Source: Actinomadura barringtoniae (lineage in GTDB: Bacteria > Actinomycetota > Actinomycetes > Streptosporangiales > Streptosporangiaceae). From it: 64,000 nucleotides of DNA. Shown here piece by piece: positions 18,249 to 28,341 of this stretch. The first letter of the stretch is position 1. Each line of letters starts with the position of its first letter. Position numbers and translations under genes: made by a program. Under the pieces are notes generated by a model that saw only the letters and a program-made list of their open reading frames with translations, was not told where the DNA came from and ran no database searches. The stretch covers positions 1 to 64,000 of the forward strand of contig NZ_JAGEOJ010000004.1 of the NCBI RefSeq assembly GCF_017573505.1, read 5' to 3'.

Positions 18249-19691
18249 ATGAACGTTGAAACGCACACCAAACGCGAGCAGATGTGGGTGCTCGGCCTGG
18301 CCGCCGTGGGCTCGTTCATGGTGGTCCTGGACATGCTGGTGGTCGCGACCGCCCTGAGCGCCATCCACGCCGACCTCGGGGCGAGCCTTCAAGATCTCGA
18401 ATGGACCGTGAACGCCTACTCGCTGAGCTTCGCGGTACTGCTGATGACCGCCGCCGCGCTCGGCGACCGATTCGGGCGGCGCCGGATCTTCGCCGCCGGG
18501 CTGGCCCTGTTCGGCCTGGCGTCCGCGGCCTGTGCGCTGTCGCCGGACGTGGGCACGCTGATCGCCGCGCGCACCGTGCAGGGCGTCGGCGCAGCGATGA
18601 TCATGCCGGTGGCGCTCGGCCTGCTGAACGGCGCGTTCCCGCCCGAGCGCCGGGGCTGGGCGATCGGCATCTACGGCAGCATCACCGCGCTGGGCGTGCT
18701 GCTGGGGCCGCTGCTGGGCGGCGTGGTCACCCAGGGGCTCGGCTGGCAGTGGATCTTCTGGCTGAACGTCCCGATCGCCGCCGTCGCCATTCCGCTGGTC
18801 TTCACCCGCGTGAAGGAGGCGTTCGGTCCCCCGGCCCGGTTCGACCTGCCGGGGCTGGCGCTCGTCACGCTGTCGGCGTTCGGGCTGACCTGGGGGCTCG
18901 TCCGCGGTGACCGGGCCGGATGGTCCAGCGCGGAGATCCTCGTCGCGTTCGTCGGCGGCGCCGTGCTGCTGGCCGGCTTCGCGATCTGGGAGCGCCGCGC
19001 TCCCGCGCCGATGCTCCCGCTGCGCCTCTTCCGCTCGCGTGCCTTCTCGGCGGGCAACCTCGCGGTCTTCTTCCTGAACGCCTCGATGACCGGCGCGATC
19101 TTCTTCATGGCGCAGTTCCAGCACGAGGTCGCCGGGCACGACTCGCTGGTGGCGGGCCTGGCCCTGCTGCCCTGGGGCGTCGCGCCGTCCCTGCTGGCGC
19201 CGCTGGCGGGCTCCCTCGCCGACCGCATCGGCGAACGGCCGCTGGTCGCCGCCGGGCTGGCCCTGCAGACCGCCGGCATGGCCTGGATCAGCCTGGCCGC
19301 CTCGACCGACGTCGCCTACATCCAGCTGGCCCTCCCGATGGTGCTGTCCGGTGCCGGCGCCGCCCTGGCGATCCCGGCGAGCACCAAGGCCGTGACCAGC
19401 AGGGTCGCACCGGCCGACATCGGCAAGGCCTCCGGAACGTTCAGCACCATGCGGCAGCTCGGCGGCGCCTTCGGCGTGGCCGTCATGGCCGCCGTCTTCG
19501 CCTCTTCGGGCGACTATGCGAATCCGCAGGCCTTCAGTGACGGGTTCGTCGCGGCCTTCGGCGCCGCGGCGATCCTGTCGGTCGTCGGCACGCTGGCCGG
19601 GTTCGCGCTGCCGAGCCGTGCCGGTCAGGGGGTGAGGGCGGCCTCGACGTTGGACGACATGCGTTCCAAGACCTCGACGGTGCGGAGGTAG
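18249..19691 (+). CDS. MFS drug-resistance-type transporter (DHA2, 14 helices)
   Basis: 480 residues with about 14 membrane helices. Motif C-like GSITALGVLLGPLLGGVV and the loop motif LGDRFGRRRIFAAG are those of DHA2 proton antiporters such as QacA. It is divergent from the ECF sigma gene and convergent with a MarR regulator, whose coding region it overlaps by 67 bases. The MarR pair downstream is the likely control. Substrate unknown. No Shine-Dalgarno is visible ahead of ATG 18249. Confidence 0.82.
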   Translation: MNVETHTKREQMWVLGLAAVGSFMVVLDMLVVATALSAIHADLGASLQDLEWTVNAYSLSFAVLLMTAAALGDRFGRRRIFAAGLALFGLASAACALSPDVGTLIAARTVQGVGAAMIMPVALGLLNGAFPPERRGWAIGIYGSITALGVLLGPLLGGVVTQGLGWQWIFWLNVPIAAVAIPLVFTRVKEAFGPPARFDLPGLALVTLSAFGLTWGLVRGDRAGWSSAEILVAFVGGAVLLAGFAIWERRAPAPMLPLRLFRSRAFSAGNLAVFFLNASMTGAIFFMAQFQHEVAGHDSLVAGLALLPWGVAPSLLAPLAGSLADRIGERPLVAAGLALQTAGMAWISLAASTDVAYIQLALPMVLSGAGAALAIPASTKAVTSRVAPADIGKASGTFSTMRQLGGAFGVAVMAAVFASSGDYANPQAFSDGFVAAFGAAAILSVVGTLAGFALPSRAGQGVRAASTLDDMRSKTSTVRR

Positions 19692-20062
19692 TCGTCGGCG
19701 GTCAGGCCGCCGAGCATCAGCTGCCGGGCCTCACCGATCCGGGCCGCGATGTGCGCGTGAGCGCGCGTGCCGGAGTCGGTGAGGCTCGGCTCCCCGGCGC
19801 GGTTCACCCCGGCGCCGTTCACCCAGCCGCGTGAGGCGAGGTCGTCGAGGATCTCGGTGAGGGTGACGGCGCCCTCCTCCCAGAAGGGCATGAGGGCGGT
19901 CTCCAGGTCCTGGCCGGACCGGGGGCCGCCCGCGAGCGTGTTGAGGACCTGCCAGTGCCGGCGGCCGATCTCGAAGTCGGCGAGGGTCCGGTCGAAGTGG
20001 GCGTTGATCAACCTGTCGAGGTGCTTGAGCCAGTAGCCGATCGGCTTCTGCGATGACGCCAT
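19625..20062 (-). CDS. MarR-family transcriptional regulator
   Basis: 145 residues from ATG 20062, chosen because GGAG is 6 bases upstream; in-frame ATGs at 20074 and 20086 lack one. Winged-helix pattern: WQVLNTLAGGPRSGQDLETAL, then TLTEILDDLASRGWVNGAGV with the wing, and dimerisation helices at both ends. Its end overlaps the MFS exporter gene, the most likely target. It is divergent from a second MarR gene across a 56-base region carrying a 9-bp inverted repeat. Confidence 0.78.
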   Translation of the reverse strand: MASSQKPIGYWLKHLDRLINAHFDRTLADFEIGRRHWQVLNTLAGGPRSGQDLETALMPFWEEGAVTLTEILDDLASRGWVNGAGVNRAGEPSLTDSGTRAHAHIAARIGEARQLMLGGLTADDYLRTVEVLERMSSNVEAALTP

Positions 20063-20068
20063 CGAGAT

Positions 20069-20112
20069 CTCCATGTAGGATGACAACTACTTGCTAAAGA
20101 ACATACATGGAG
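20069..20112. promoter_or_regulatory. inverted repeat between two divergent marR genes
   Basis: CTCCATGTA (20069-20077) and TACATGGAG (20104-20112) are perfect 9-bp inverted arms. Each arm supplies the GGAG Shine-Dalgarno of one of the two genes, 6 bases from its start codon. A protein bound here would affect both promoters and both ribosome sites. Confidence 0.6.
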
Positions 20113-20118
20113 AGTCCG

Positions 20119-20568
20119 GTGGACGACAGCCCCGAGGTGGCCGCGATCGAGCGGGCGATGGTGGCGCTGCGCCGCAGCCAGCGGCGGCGCACGCTGCAGC
20201 GGCTGCGCGGCGGTGAGGTGCCGCGCGGCGCCTCGTTCGACGTGCTGGACGTGATCGAGGCCGAGGCGCCGGTCGACGTGCGCGGCGTCGCGACGTCGCT
20301 CAGCGTCGACCAGCCGCGCGCCAGCAAGCTCGTCGCGCAGGCCGTCGCGGACGGGCTGGCGCGCCGGGAGGCCGATCAGGCCGACGGGCGCCGCACGCTG
20401 CTGTTCCTCACGGCGGACGGGCAGGCGATGGTGGACGAGGCGCACCGCTTCCGGCAGAGCGTCGTGGAACGGGTGACGGGCGACTGGACGCCGGATGAGC
20501 GCGCCGAGTTCGCCCGCCTGTTCGCCCGCTTCGCCGACGGCTTCACCCGCCTGAAGCCGGGCCCCTAG
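20119..20568 (+). CDS. MarR-family transcriptional regulator
   Basis: 149 residues from GTG 20119, preceded by GGAG with a 6-base spacer; the alternative ATG 20107 overlaps that ribosome site. The winged-helix core reads FDVLDVIEAEAPVDVRGVATSLSVDQPRASKLVAQAVADGLARR with the wing ADGRRTLLFLT. It is divergent from the other marR gene with mirrored start architecture, so the two probably cross-regulate. The ligand is unknown. Confidence 0.8.
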   Translation: MDDSPEVAAIERAMVALRRSQRRRTLQRLRGGEVPRGASFDVLDVIEAEAPVDVRGVATSLSVDQPRASKLVAQAVADGLARREADQADGRRTLLFLTADGQAMVDEAHRFRQSVVERVTGDWTPDERAEFARLFARFADGFTRLKPGP

Positions 20569-20599
20569 ACCCGTCCTGGCCCGGCCCGGCCCCTGGGCT

Positions 20600-21187
20600 C
20601 TAGTGGGCGAAGCGCAGGTAGAGGGTCATGCCCGTGACGATGAGCCCCCAGGTGATGAACCAGATGCCGGTGATGACGGTCAGGGTCAGCAGCGTCATCC
20701 CCGGCCAGACCAGCAGGACGATCCCGGCGCCTGCGGTGAGCAGCGACAGGGCGATGCCCCAGCCGCGGCTACCGCTGCCGGTGTCGCCGACCGCGTGGAC
20801 GAACTCGATGATCCCGCCGATCAGCCAGAACATGCCGAGCAGCAGCGCCAGCACCACGACGGTCTGCAGCAGGTGCCGCAGGACCAGCACGCCCACCAGC
20901 ACCGACAGCACGCCGAGGAGCGCGAAGAGCACACGCGTCCCGCCGCTGTCGTCAGCGATGATCGCCTGCACGACCCGCAGGACGCCGAGGATGAGCAGTT
21001 GCAGGCCGAACAGGACCGCGACGACCTTGATGGTGGCTTCGGGCCAGGCCACCAGGACGATGCCCAGGACCAGGGTCAGGATGCCGGCCACGAGGCTGAC
21101 GCCCCATGCCGCGTTCAGGAAGCGGGTGGTCACGCCGGTACCCGTGACCGGCTGGGCGGGGGCTTCCCCTGAGGCGTCCGAGACCAT
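20600..21187 (-). CDS. HdeD-like membrane protein (DUF308)
   Basis: 195 residues with six hydrophobic segments arranged as repeated pairs; segments such as GILTLVLGIVLVAWPEATI and GAGIVLLVWPGMTL carry the VLVAWPE/LLVWPG signature of the HdeD family. E. coli HdeD is an acid-stress inner-membrane protein. A Shine-Dalgarno GGGAGGA precedes ATG 21187. The 17-bp inverted repeat at 21245-21261 lies 57 bases upstream and a CACCGT -10 hexamer starts at offset 23 from it, placing the gene in the proposed regulon together with the divergent GH63-like gene. Confidence 0.82.
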   Translation of the reverse strand: MVSDASGEAPAQPVTGTGVTTRFLNAAWGVSLVAGILTLVLGIVLVAWPEATIKVVAVLFGLQLLILGVLRVVQAIIADDSGGTRVLFALLGVLSVLVGVLVLRHLLQTVVVLALLLGMFWLIGGIIEFVHAVGDTGSGSRGWGIALSLLTAGAGIVLLVWPGMTLLTLTVITGIWFITWGLIVTGMTLYLRFAH

Positions 21188-21244
21188 GGTGTCCTCCCAT
21201 CGTGGCCTGGCTGCACACGGTGGTCGCCCTTGCGTGCGGCGGCA

Positions 21245-21261
21245 TCACCCGCTGAGGATGA
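21245..21261. promoter_or_regulatory. regulon site 1: TCACCC-GCTGA-GGATGA
   Basis: 17-bp inverted repeat between the divergent HdeD and GH63-like genes. Hexamers CACCGT (minus strand, offset 23) and GAGGCT (plus strand, offset 23) follow on the two sides. The GH63-like ATG lies 34 bases away without a Shine-Dalgarno. Confidence 0.8.
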
Positions 21262-21295
21262 GCCTGCCTCCCGCCGCGAGAGCGAGGCTGCGAGC

Positions 21296-23973
<2,678 letters not shown>

Positions 23974-23977
<4 letters not shown>

Positions 23978-25446
23978 GCGAGCCGGTGATCTACGAGGTC
24001 AACACGCTCGTCTGGCTGACCGACGTGCAGCGCAGGCACGGCGGGCGGATCGACCTGCGCAACGTTCCGAAGGAGGCCTGGGACGAGCTGGTCGTCCCGG
24101 GCATCGACGCGGTGTGGCTGATGGGCGTGTGGCAGCGCAGCCCGGCGGGGCGCGGCATCGCCCTGACCAACCGCGAGCTGCTCGACTCGTTCCAGGACGC
24201 GGTGCCCGGCTACTCCTCGGAGGAGATCGCCGGGTCGCCGTACTGCGTCCGCCGCTACGTCGCCGACGACCGGCTGGGCGGTCCGCCGGGCCTGGCCGCC
24301 GCCCGTGCCGAGCTGGACCGGCGCGGGGCGGGCCTGTTCCTGGACTACGTGCCGAACCATGTCGCGCCCGACCACTTCTGGCTGACCGAGCACCCCGAGT
24401 ACTTCGTCCATGACGGCATCGAGGACGAGGAGCGCGACCCGGCCGCCTACATCTCGATCGGCGGCAACGTCTTCGCGCGCGGCCGGGACCCCTATTTCCC
24501 GCCGTGGCCCGACGTCGTGCAGCTGAACGCCTTCGACTCCCGGGTGCGGACCGCGACCGCCGAGATCTTGTCGGGGATCGGCGCGCAGTGCGACGGGGTC
24601 CGCTGTGACATGGCCATGCTGATGATGAACGACGTCTTCGCCCGGACCTGGGGGAAGCACGTCGGGCCCGCGCCCGCCGGGGAGTTCTGGCCCGAGGTGA
24701 TCGGCCAGGTCAGGGAGCGGCATCCGGGGATGACGTTCGTCGCCGAGGCCTACTGGGACCTGGAGTGGAACCTCCAGGAGCAGGGCTTCGACTTCTGTTA
24801 CGACAAGCGGCTCTACGACCGGCTGGTGTCGGGGAACCCCGCCGCCGTCCGCGACCATCTGCGGGCCGACGTCGACTACCAGCGGCGGCTGGTGCGGTTC
24901 CTGGAGAACCACGACGAGCCGCGCGCCGCCGCCACGTTCGGGCCGGAGCAGGAACGGGCCGCGGCCGTGGCGATCGCGACGCTGCCCGGGGCGACGCTGT
25001 GGCAGGAGGGCGAGCTGGAGGGACGCAGGTCACGGGTGCCGGTGTTCCTGTCCCGCCGCGCCGACGAGAAACCCGATGGCGGCCTGTCGGACTTCCACCG
25101 TCGGCTGATGACGGCGGCGCACGACAGCGGCATGCGCGACGGTGAGTGGCAGCTGCTGGAGTGCCACGGCTGGCCCGACAACCCCACGCACCTCGGCATG
25201 GTGTCGTGGTGCTGGACCGGCGGGCCCGCACACCACCTGGTCGTGGTGAACCTCCTGGACCGGCCGGCCCAGGCCCGCATCCCGCTGCCGTGGACCGGCC
25301 TCGACGGCGGCTCCTGGCGGCTGCGCGACGTGTTGAGCGGCGCGTCGTACGACCGTGATGGCGACGAGCTGCGCGACCCGGGGCTCTATGTCGACATGCC
25401 CGCCTGGGGTGCCGACGTCTTCGCGGTCGAGTCTCGTGGCGCGTGA
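23974..25446 (+). CDS. GH13 alpha-amylase-family glycosidase
   Basis: 490 residues. TIM-barrel motifs: DYVPNHVAPDH, nucleophile Asp212 in CDGVRCDMAML, acid/base Glu258 in FVAEAYWDLEW, and Asp314 in LENHDEPR. There is no carbohydrate-binding or B-domain insertion of note and no secretion signal, so it acts on intracellular alpha-glucans or oligosaccharides. It overlaps the GH63-like gene by 4 bases, meaning the two are made together from the site 1 promoter. Exact linkage specificity cannot be read. Confidence 0.87.
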
Positions 25447-25448
25447 AC

Positions 25449-25466
25449 GGGCCCCGATCTGGGCCC
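25449..25466. terminator. small hairpin between convergent genes
   Basis: GGGCCC-CGATCT-GGGCCC forms a 6-bp stem and 6-base loop between the ends of the GH13 gene and the convergent DUF7144-type gene, and could serve both directions. Confidence 0.4.
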
Positions 25467-25972
25467 TAGGCGTCCTCGGCGAAGCGCGAATGGACGCACA
25501 GGGCCCAGATCACCGCGATGTTCAGCAGCACGATCAGGATCGACCACACCGGGGAGTGCGGGGTGTAGAGGAAGTTCGCCACCGTGCTCAGCACGGCGAC
25601 GATGATCCCGATCACGCGGCCCCACAACCGGCCGTCGAGGACGCCGTAGCCCGCGACCGCGAGCATGACGCCGATGAGCATCTGCGACCAGCCCCAGGCC
25701 GTCACGTCGAACTCGAAGACGTAGTTCGGCGTCCCGACGTAGAACTTGTCGTTCAGAACGGCGGCCAGGCCCTCCATGGCCTGGAGGACGCCGATCAAGA
25801 TCAGCATGACGCCGGCGAACATCGAAAGCCCGTGCACCCAGGCCGCGGTGGCGTCGTGCTGCTGGGGCTGAGCGGGCTGCTCGGCCGCCTGAGGCTCGCG
25901 AGGCTCCTGGGGCTCGGCCTGCGGGGGCGTCTGTGGCGGCTGCGTCTGCTGGTGCTCCTGCTGTTCGGACAT
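25466..25972 (-). CDS. DUF7144-type four-helix membrane protein (copy A)
   Basis: 168 residues from ATG 25972 (GGGAGG upstream). A Gln/Pro-rich cytoplasmic head of about 50 residues precedes the family core: four helices with the signature NDKFYVGTPNYVFEFDVTAWGWSQ between helices 1 and 2 and PVWSILIVLLNIAVIWALCVHSR at the end. It is one of five paralogues in the window. Function is unknown. Regulon site 2 lies 54 bases upstream with GACCGT at offset 24. The Gln-rich head is unique to this copy. Confidence 0.8.
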   Translation of the reverse strand: MSEQQEHQQTQPPQTPPQAEPQEPREPQAAEQPAQPQQHDATAAWVHGLSMFAGVMLILIGVLQAMEGLAAVLNDKFYVGTPNYVFEFDVTAWGWSQMLIGVMLAVAGYGVLDGRLWGRVIGIIVAVLSTVANFLYTPHSPVWSILIVLLNIAVIWALCVHSRFAEDA

Positions 25973-26025
25973 GCGCTGCCTCCCATCGGTGCGGCAACGG
26001 TCGCGCGCCGGACCGTGCCCCGGCA

Positions 26026-26042
26026 TCACCCGCGGCGGAGGA
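26026..26042. promoter_or_regulatory. regulon site 2: TCACCC-GCGGC-GGAGGA
   Basis: 17-bp inverted repeat 54 bases upstream of DUF7144 copy A. A GACCGT hexamer follows at offset 24 on the minus strand. The LAL regulator on the other side starts 121 bases away and shows no matching -10 hexamer. Confidence 0.75.
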
Positions 26043-26163
26043 GCCACAGGCGACCCGATATGGGGGTAGAACGGCCCCAGAAACGGTCACGCGCCTTGAC
26101 GGTGCGGGAAACCGCACAGAACATCGACGCATACCAAGATCCGGCTAGAAGGTCGGGCTGGCC

Positions 26164-28323
26164 ATGAGACGCAGTCGTTTGCACGCAGCGGAGAAGGGCG
26201 TCACACCCAGGCACCGGCCACCGGAACGCCGTTCGGAGTGGATCGAACGGCCGGCTCTGGTGCGTCTGCTGGCGAGCCGGCGCACGGCTCGCCTCATGCT
26301 CGTATGCGCACCGCCCGGTTACGGAAAGCGCACGGCGGTGGCGCAGTGGCTGGAAAGCGCCGAGGAGTCCCGGCGCCATGTGTGGATCACGCTCGACCAC
26401 GCCGACGACTCGCCGGAGACGTTCTGGGCGGCGGTCGAGCAGGGGTTCGGGGAGGTCGGCGCCGCCGACGACGAGCCGCTCGTGCTCGTCCTGGACGGCT
26501 TCGACGCGATCCGCAGCCCCGCCGTGCTGGCGCAGATCGCCGACTTCATCGCCGAGCCGCCGCCGCTGCTCCAGCTCGTCCTGATCGCCCGCGCCGAGCC
26601 CGTCCTGCCGCTCGGCCGCTACCGGATCTCGGGCGAGCTGGCCGAGATCCGCACGGGCGACCTGGTCTTCGACATGGAGGCGGCCGACCGCCTCGTCCAG
26701 CGCGTCGGCGGCATCCGGCTGCGGCGGTCCGACCTGGAACGGCTGCTGGACTACACCGAGGGCTGGCCGGCCGCGATCCACCTGGCGGCGCTGTCGCTGC
26801 GGGAGGCCGCCGACCCGGGCGGGCTGGTCCGCGGGTTCAGCGGCACGAACCGGCACCTGATCGACTACCTGGCCGAGGAGGTGCTGTCATCGCTCCCCCT
26901 GGACGTGCGCGGCTTCCTCACCCGGACGTCGATCCTGGAGCGGTTCTGCGGGCCGCTGTGCGACGCCGTGGTGGGCACGTCGGGCTCCACCATGCTGATC
27001 GAACGCCTCGAACGCGCCAACCTGTTCCTGGTGCCGCTGGACGACAGCCGCACCTGGTACCGCTACCAGCACGCGTTCAGGGACTTCCTGCTCGACCAGC
27101 TGGTGGCCACCGACCCGGGCCTGGTCCCGCGCCTGCACCGCCGCGCGAGCGACTGGTGCGAGCGGCACGGCCTGGCCGTGCCGTCCATCGAGCACGCACT
27201 CGCGGCGAACGACGGCGACCGGGCGCTCGGCCTCATCGCCCGCGGCTTCGCCGAGCTGGCCGCGACCGGCCGCCCGGCGATGGTCCAGAGCTGGCTGGAG
27301 GCCATCGGCGACGACCGGATCGAGACGACGGCGGTCGCCGCGCTGTGCGCGGCGCGGGTCGCGGCGATGGTCGGCGACCGGCACGGCACCCGGCGCTGGC
27401 TGGACGTCGCCGGCAAGCTCGGGCACGACGGGCCGCTCCCGGACGGGACCCGGTCGCTGGAGTCGGCGATCGCGCTGGTCCGCAGCGACTTCGGCTTCGA
27501 CGGCGTACCGGACATGGTCCAGTCGGCCGAGGTCGCGGCGTCCATCGAGACCAACCCGTCGTCTCCCTGGTTCGCGCAGGCCAGGCTGAACCTCGGCTAC
27601 GGCCGTTACCTCAGCGGGGAGCCGCACCACTCGATCCCGCCGCTGGAGGAGGCCGCCCAGAGCCACGCCGCGATGCCGCTGGTCCGCATCCTGGCGCTGG
27701 CCGTCCTGTCGCTGGCCGAGGGCGAGCTGGGCCGGGTCGCGCAGGCCGACGAGCTGGCGCAGGCGGCGCGGCGGGCGGCTGACGACCGCGGTCTCGGGGA
27801 CGCCCCGGAGGGTTCGCTGGTGTCCACGGCCCTCGGCGTCGCCGCCGTACGCGCGGGCAATCTCGGCGAGGCCCGCGGCGAGCTGGAGCGGTCGCTGCGC
27901 GTGCGGTGGCGGACGGTCGGCCTGTCGCCGTGGCCGACGCTGAACGGCCTGCTGGCCCTCGCCGACCTGGAGATCGGTGTCGGTGACGACTGCAAGGCCC
28001 GGGTCCTGGTCGACCAGGCGCGGGAGATCCTGGCTCCGCTGGCGGGCGAGCAGGACGCGCTGCGCGAGCGGCTCACCGCCCTGGAACGCGGCCTGGCCGA
28101 GCCGTCCCACGCCGAGCGCGCCTCCGCCGAGTCGCTGACCGAACGCGAGGAGACGGTCCTGCGGCTGCTCCCCGGCGAGCTCTCGCTCCGCGACATCGGC
28201 GACCGGCTCTTCGTCTCGGTCAACACGATCAAGACGCACACGCGCGCGATCTACCGCAAGCTCGGCGCGTCCTCGCGGGACGAGGCGATCCAGCGGGCCC
28301 GCGAGCGCGGCATCCTCAAGTAG
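26164..28323 (+). CDS. MalT-like LuxR-family regulator (LAL 1)
   Basis: 719 residues. An N-terminal STAND ATPase has Walker A CAPPGYGKRT (residues 48-57) and Walker B LVLVLDGFDA. A winged-helix/linker section with DSRTWYRYQHAFRDFLLDQL follows, then TPR-like helices (about 330-640), and a C-terminal LuxR helix-turn-helix SLTEREETVLRLL through VSVNTIKTHTRAIYRKLG. This is the MalT architecture, though shorter than MalT (901). In MalT an inducer sugar and ATP drive oligomerisation on GGATGA-type boxes. It converges on a second LAL gene with 15 bases between stops. It is a candidate controller of the 17-bp site regulon. Confidence 0.85.
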   Translation: MRRSRLHAAEKGVTPRHRPPERRSEWIERPALVRLLASRRTARLMLVCAPPGYGKRTAVAQWLESAEESRRHVWITLDHADDSPETFWAAVEQGFGEVGAADDEPLVLVLDGFDAIRSPAVLAQIADFIAEPPPLLQLVLIARAEPVLPLGRYRISGELAEIRTGDLVFDMEAADRLVQRVGGIRLRRSDLERLLDYTEGWPAAIHLAALSLREAADPGGLVRGFSGTNRHLIDYLAEEVLSSLPLDVRGFLTRTSILERFCGPLCDAVVGTSGSTMLIERLERANLFLVPLDDSRTWYRYQHAFRDFLLDQLVATDPGLVPRLHRRASDWCERHGLAVPSIEHALAANDGDRALGLIARGFAELAATGRPAMVQSWLEAIGDDRIETTAVAALCAARVAAMVGDRHGTRRWLDVAGKLGHDGPLPDGTRSLESAIALVRSDFGFDGVPDMVQSAEVAASIETNPSSPWFAQARLNLGYGRYLSGEPHHSIPPLEEAAQSHAAMPLVRILALAVLSLAEGELGRVAQADELAQAARRAADDRGLGDAPEGSLVSTALGVAAVRAGNLGEARGELERSLRVRWRTVGLSPWPTLNGLLALADLEIGVGDDCKARVLVDQAREILAPLAGEQDALRERLTALERGLAEPSHAERASAESLTEREETVLRLLPGELSLRDIGDRLFVSVNTIKTHTRAIYRKLGASSRDEAIQRARERGILK

Positions 28324-28326
28324 CGG

Positions 28327-28341
28327 TGAGCGGACCGCTCA
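28327..28341. terminator. hairpin between the two convergent LAL genes
   Basis: TGAGCGG-A-CCGCTCA, a perfect 7-bp palindrome, spans the 15-base gap between the two stop codons and includes the stop of the minus-strand gene. It may act as a shared terminator. Confidence 0.4.

Noticed and set aside
26026..26164. Site 2 as promoter element of LAL 1
   Set aside because: No NANNNT hexamer at offset 23-24 on the plus strand and the start codon is 121 bases away; only the DUF7144 side fits the pattern.
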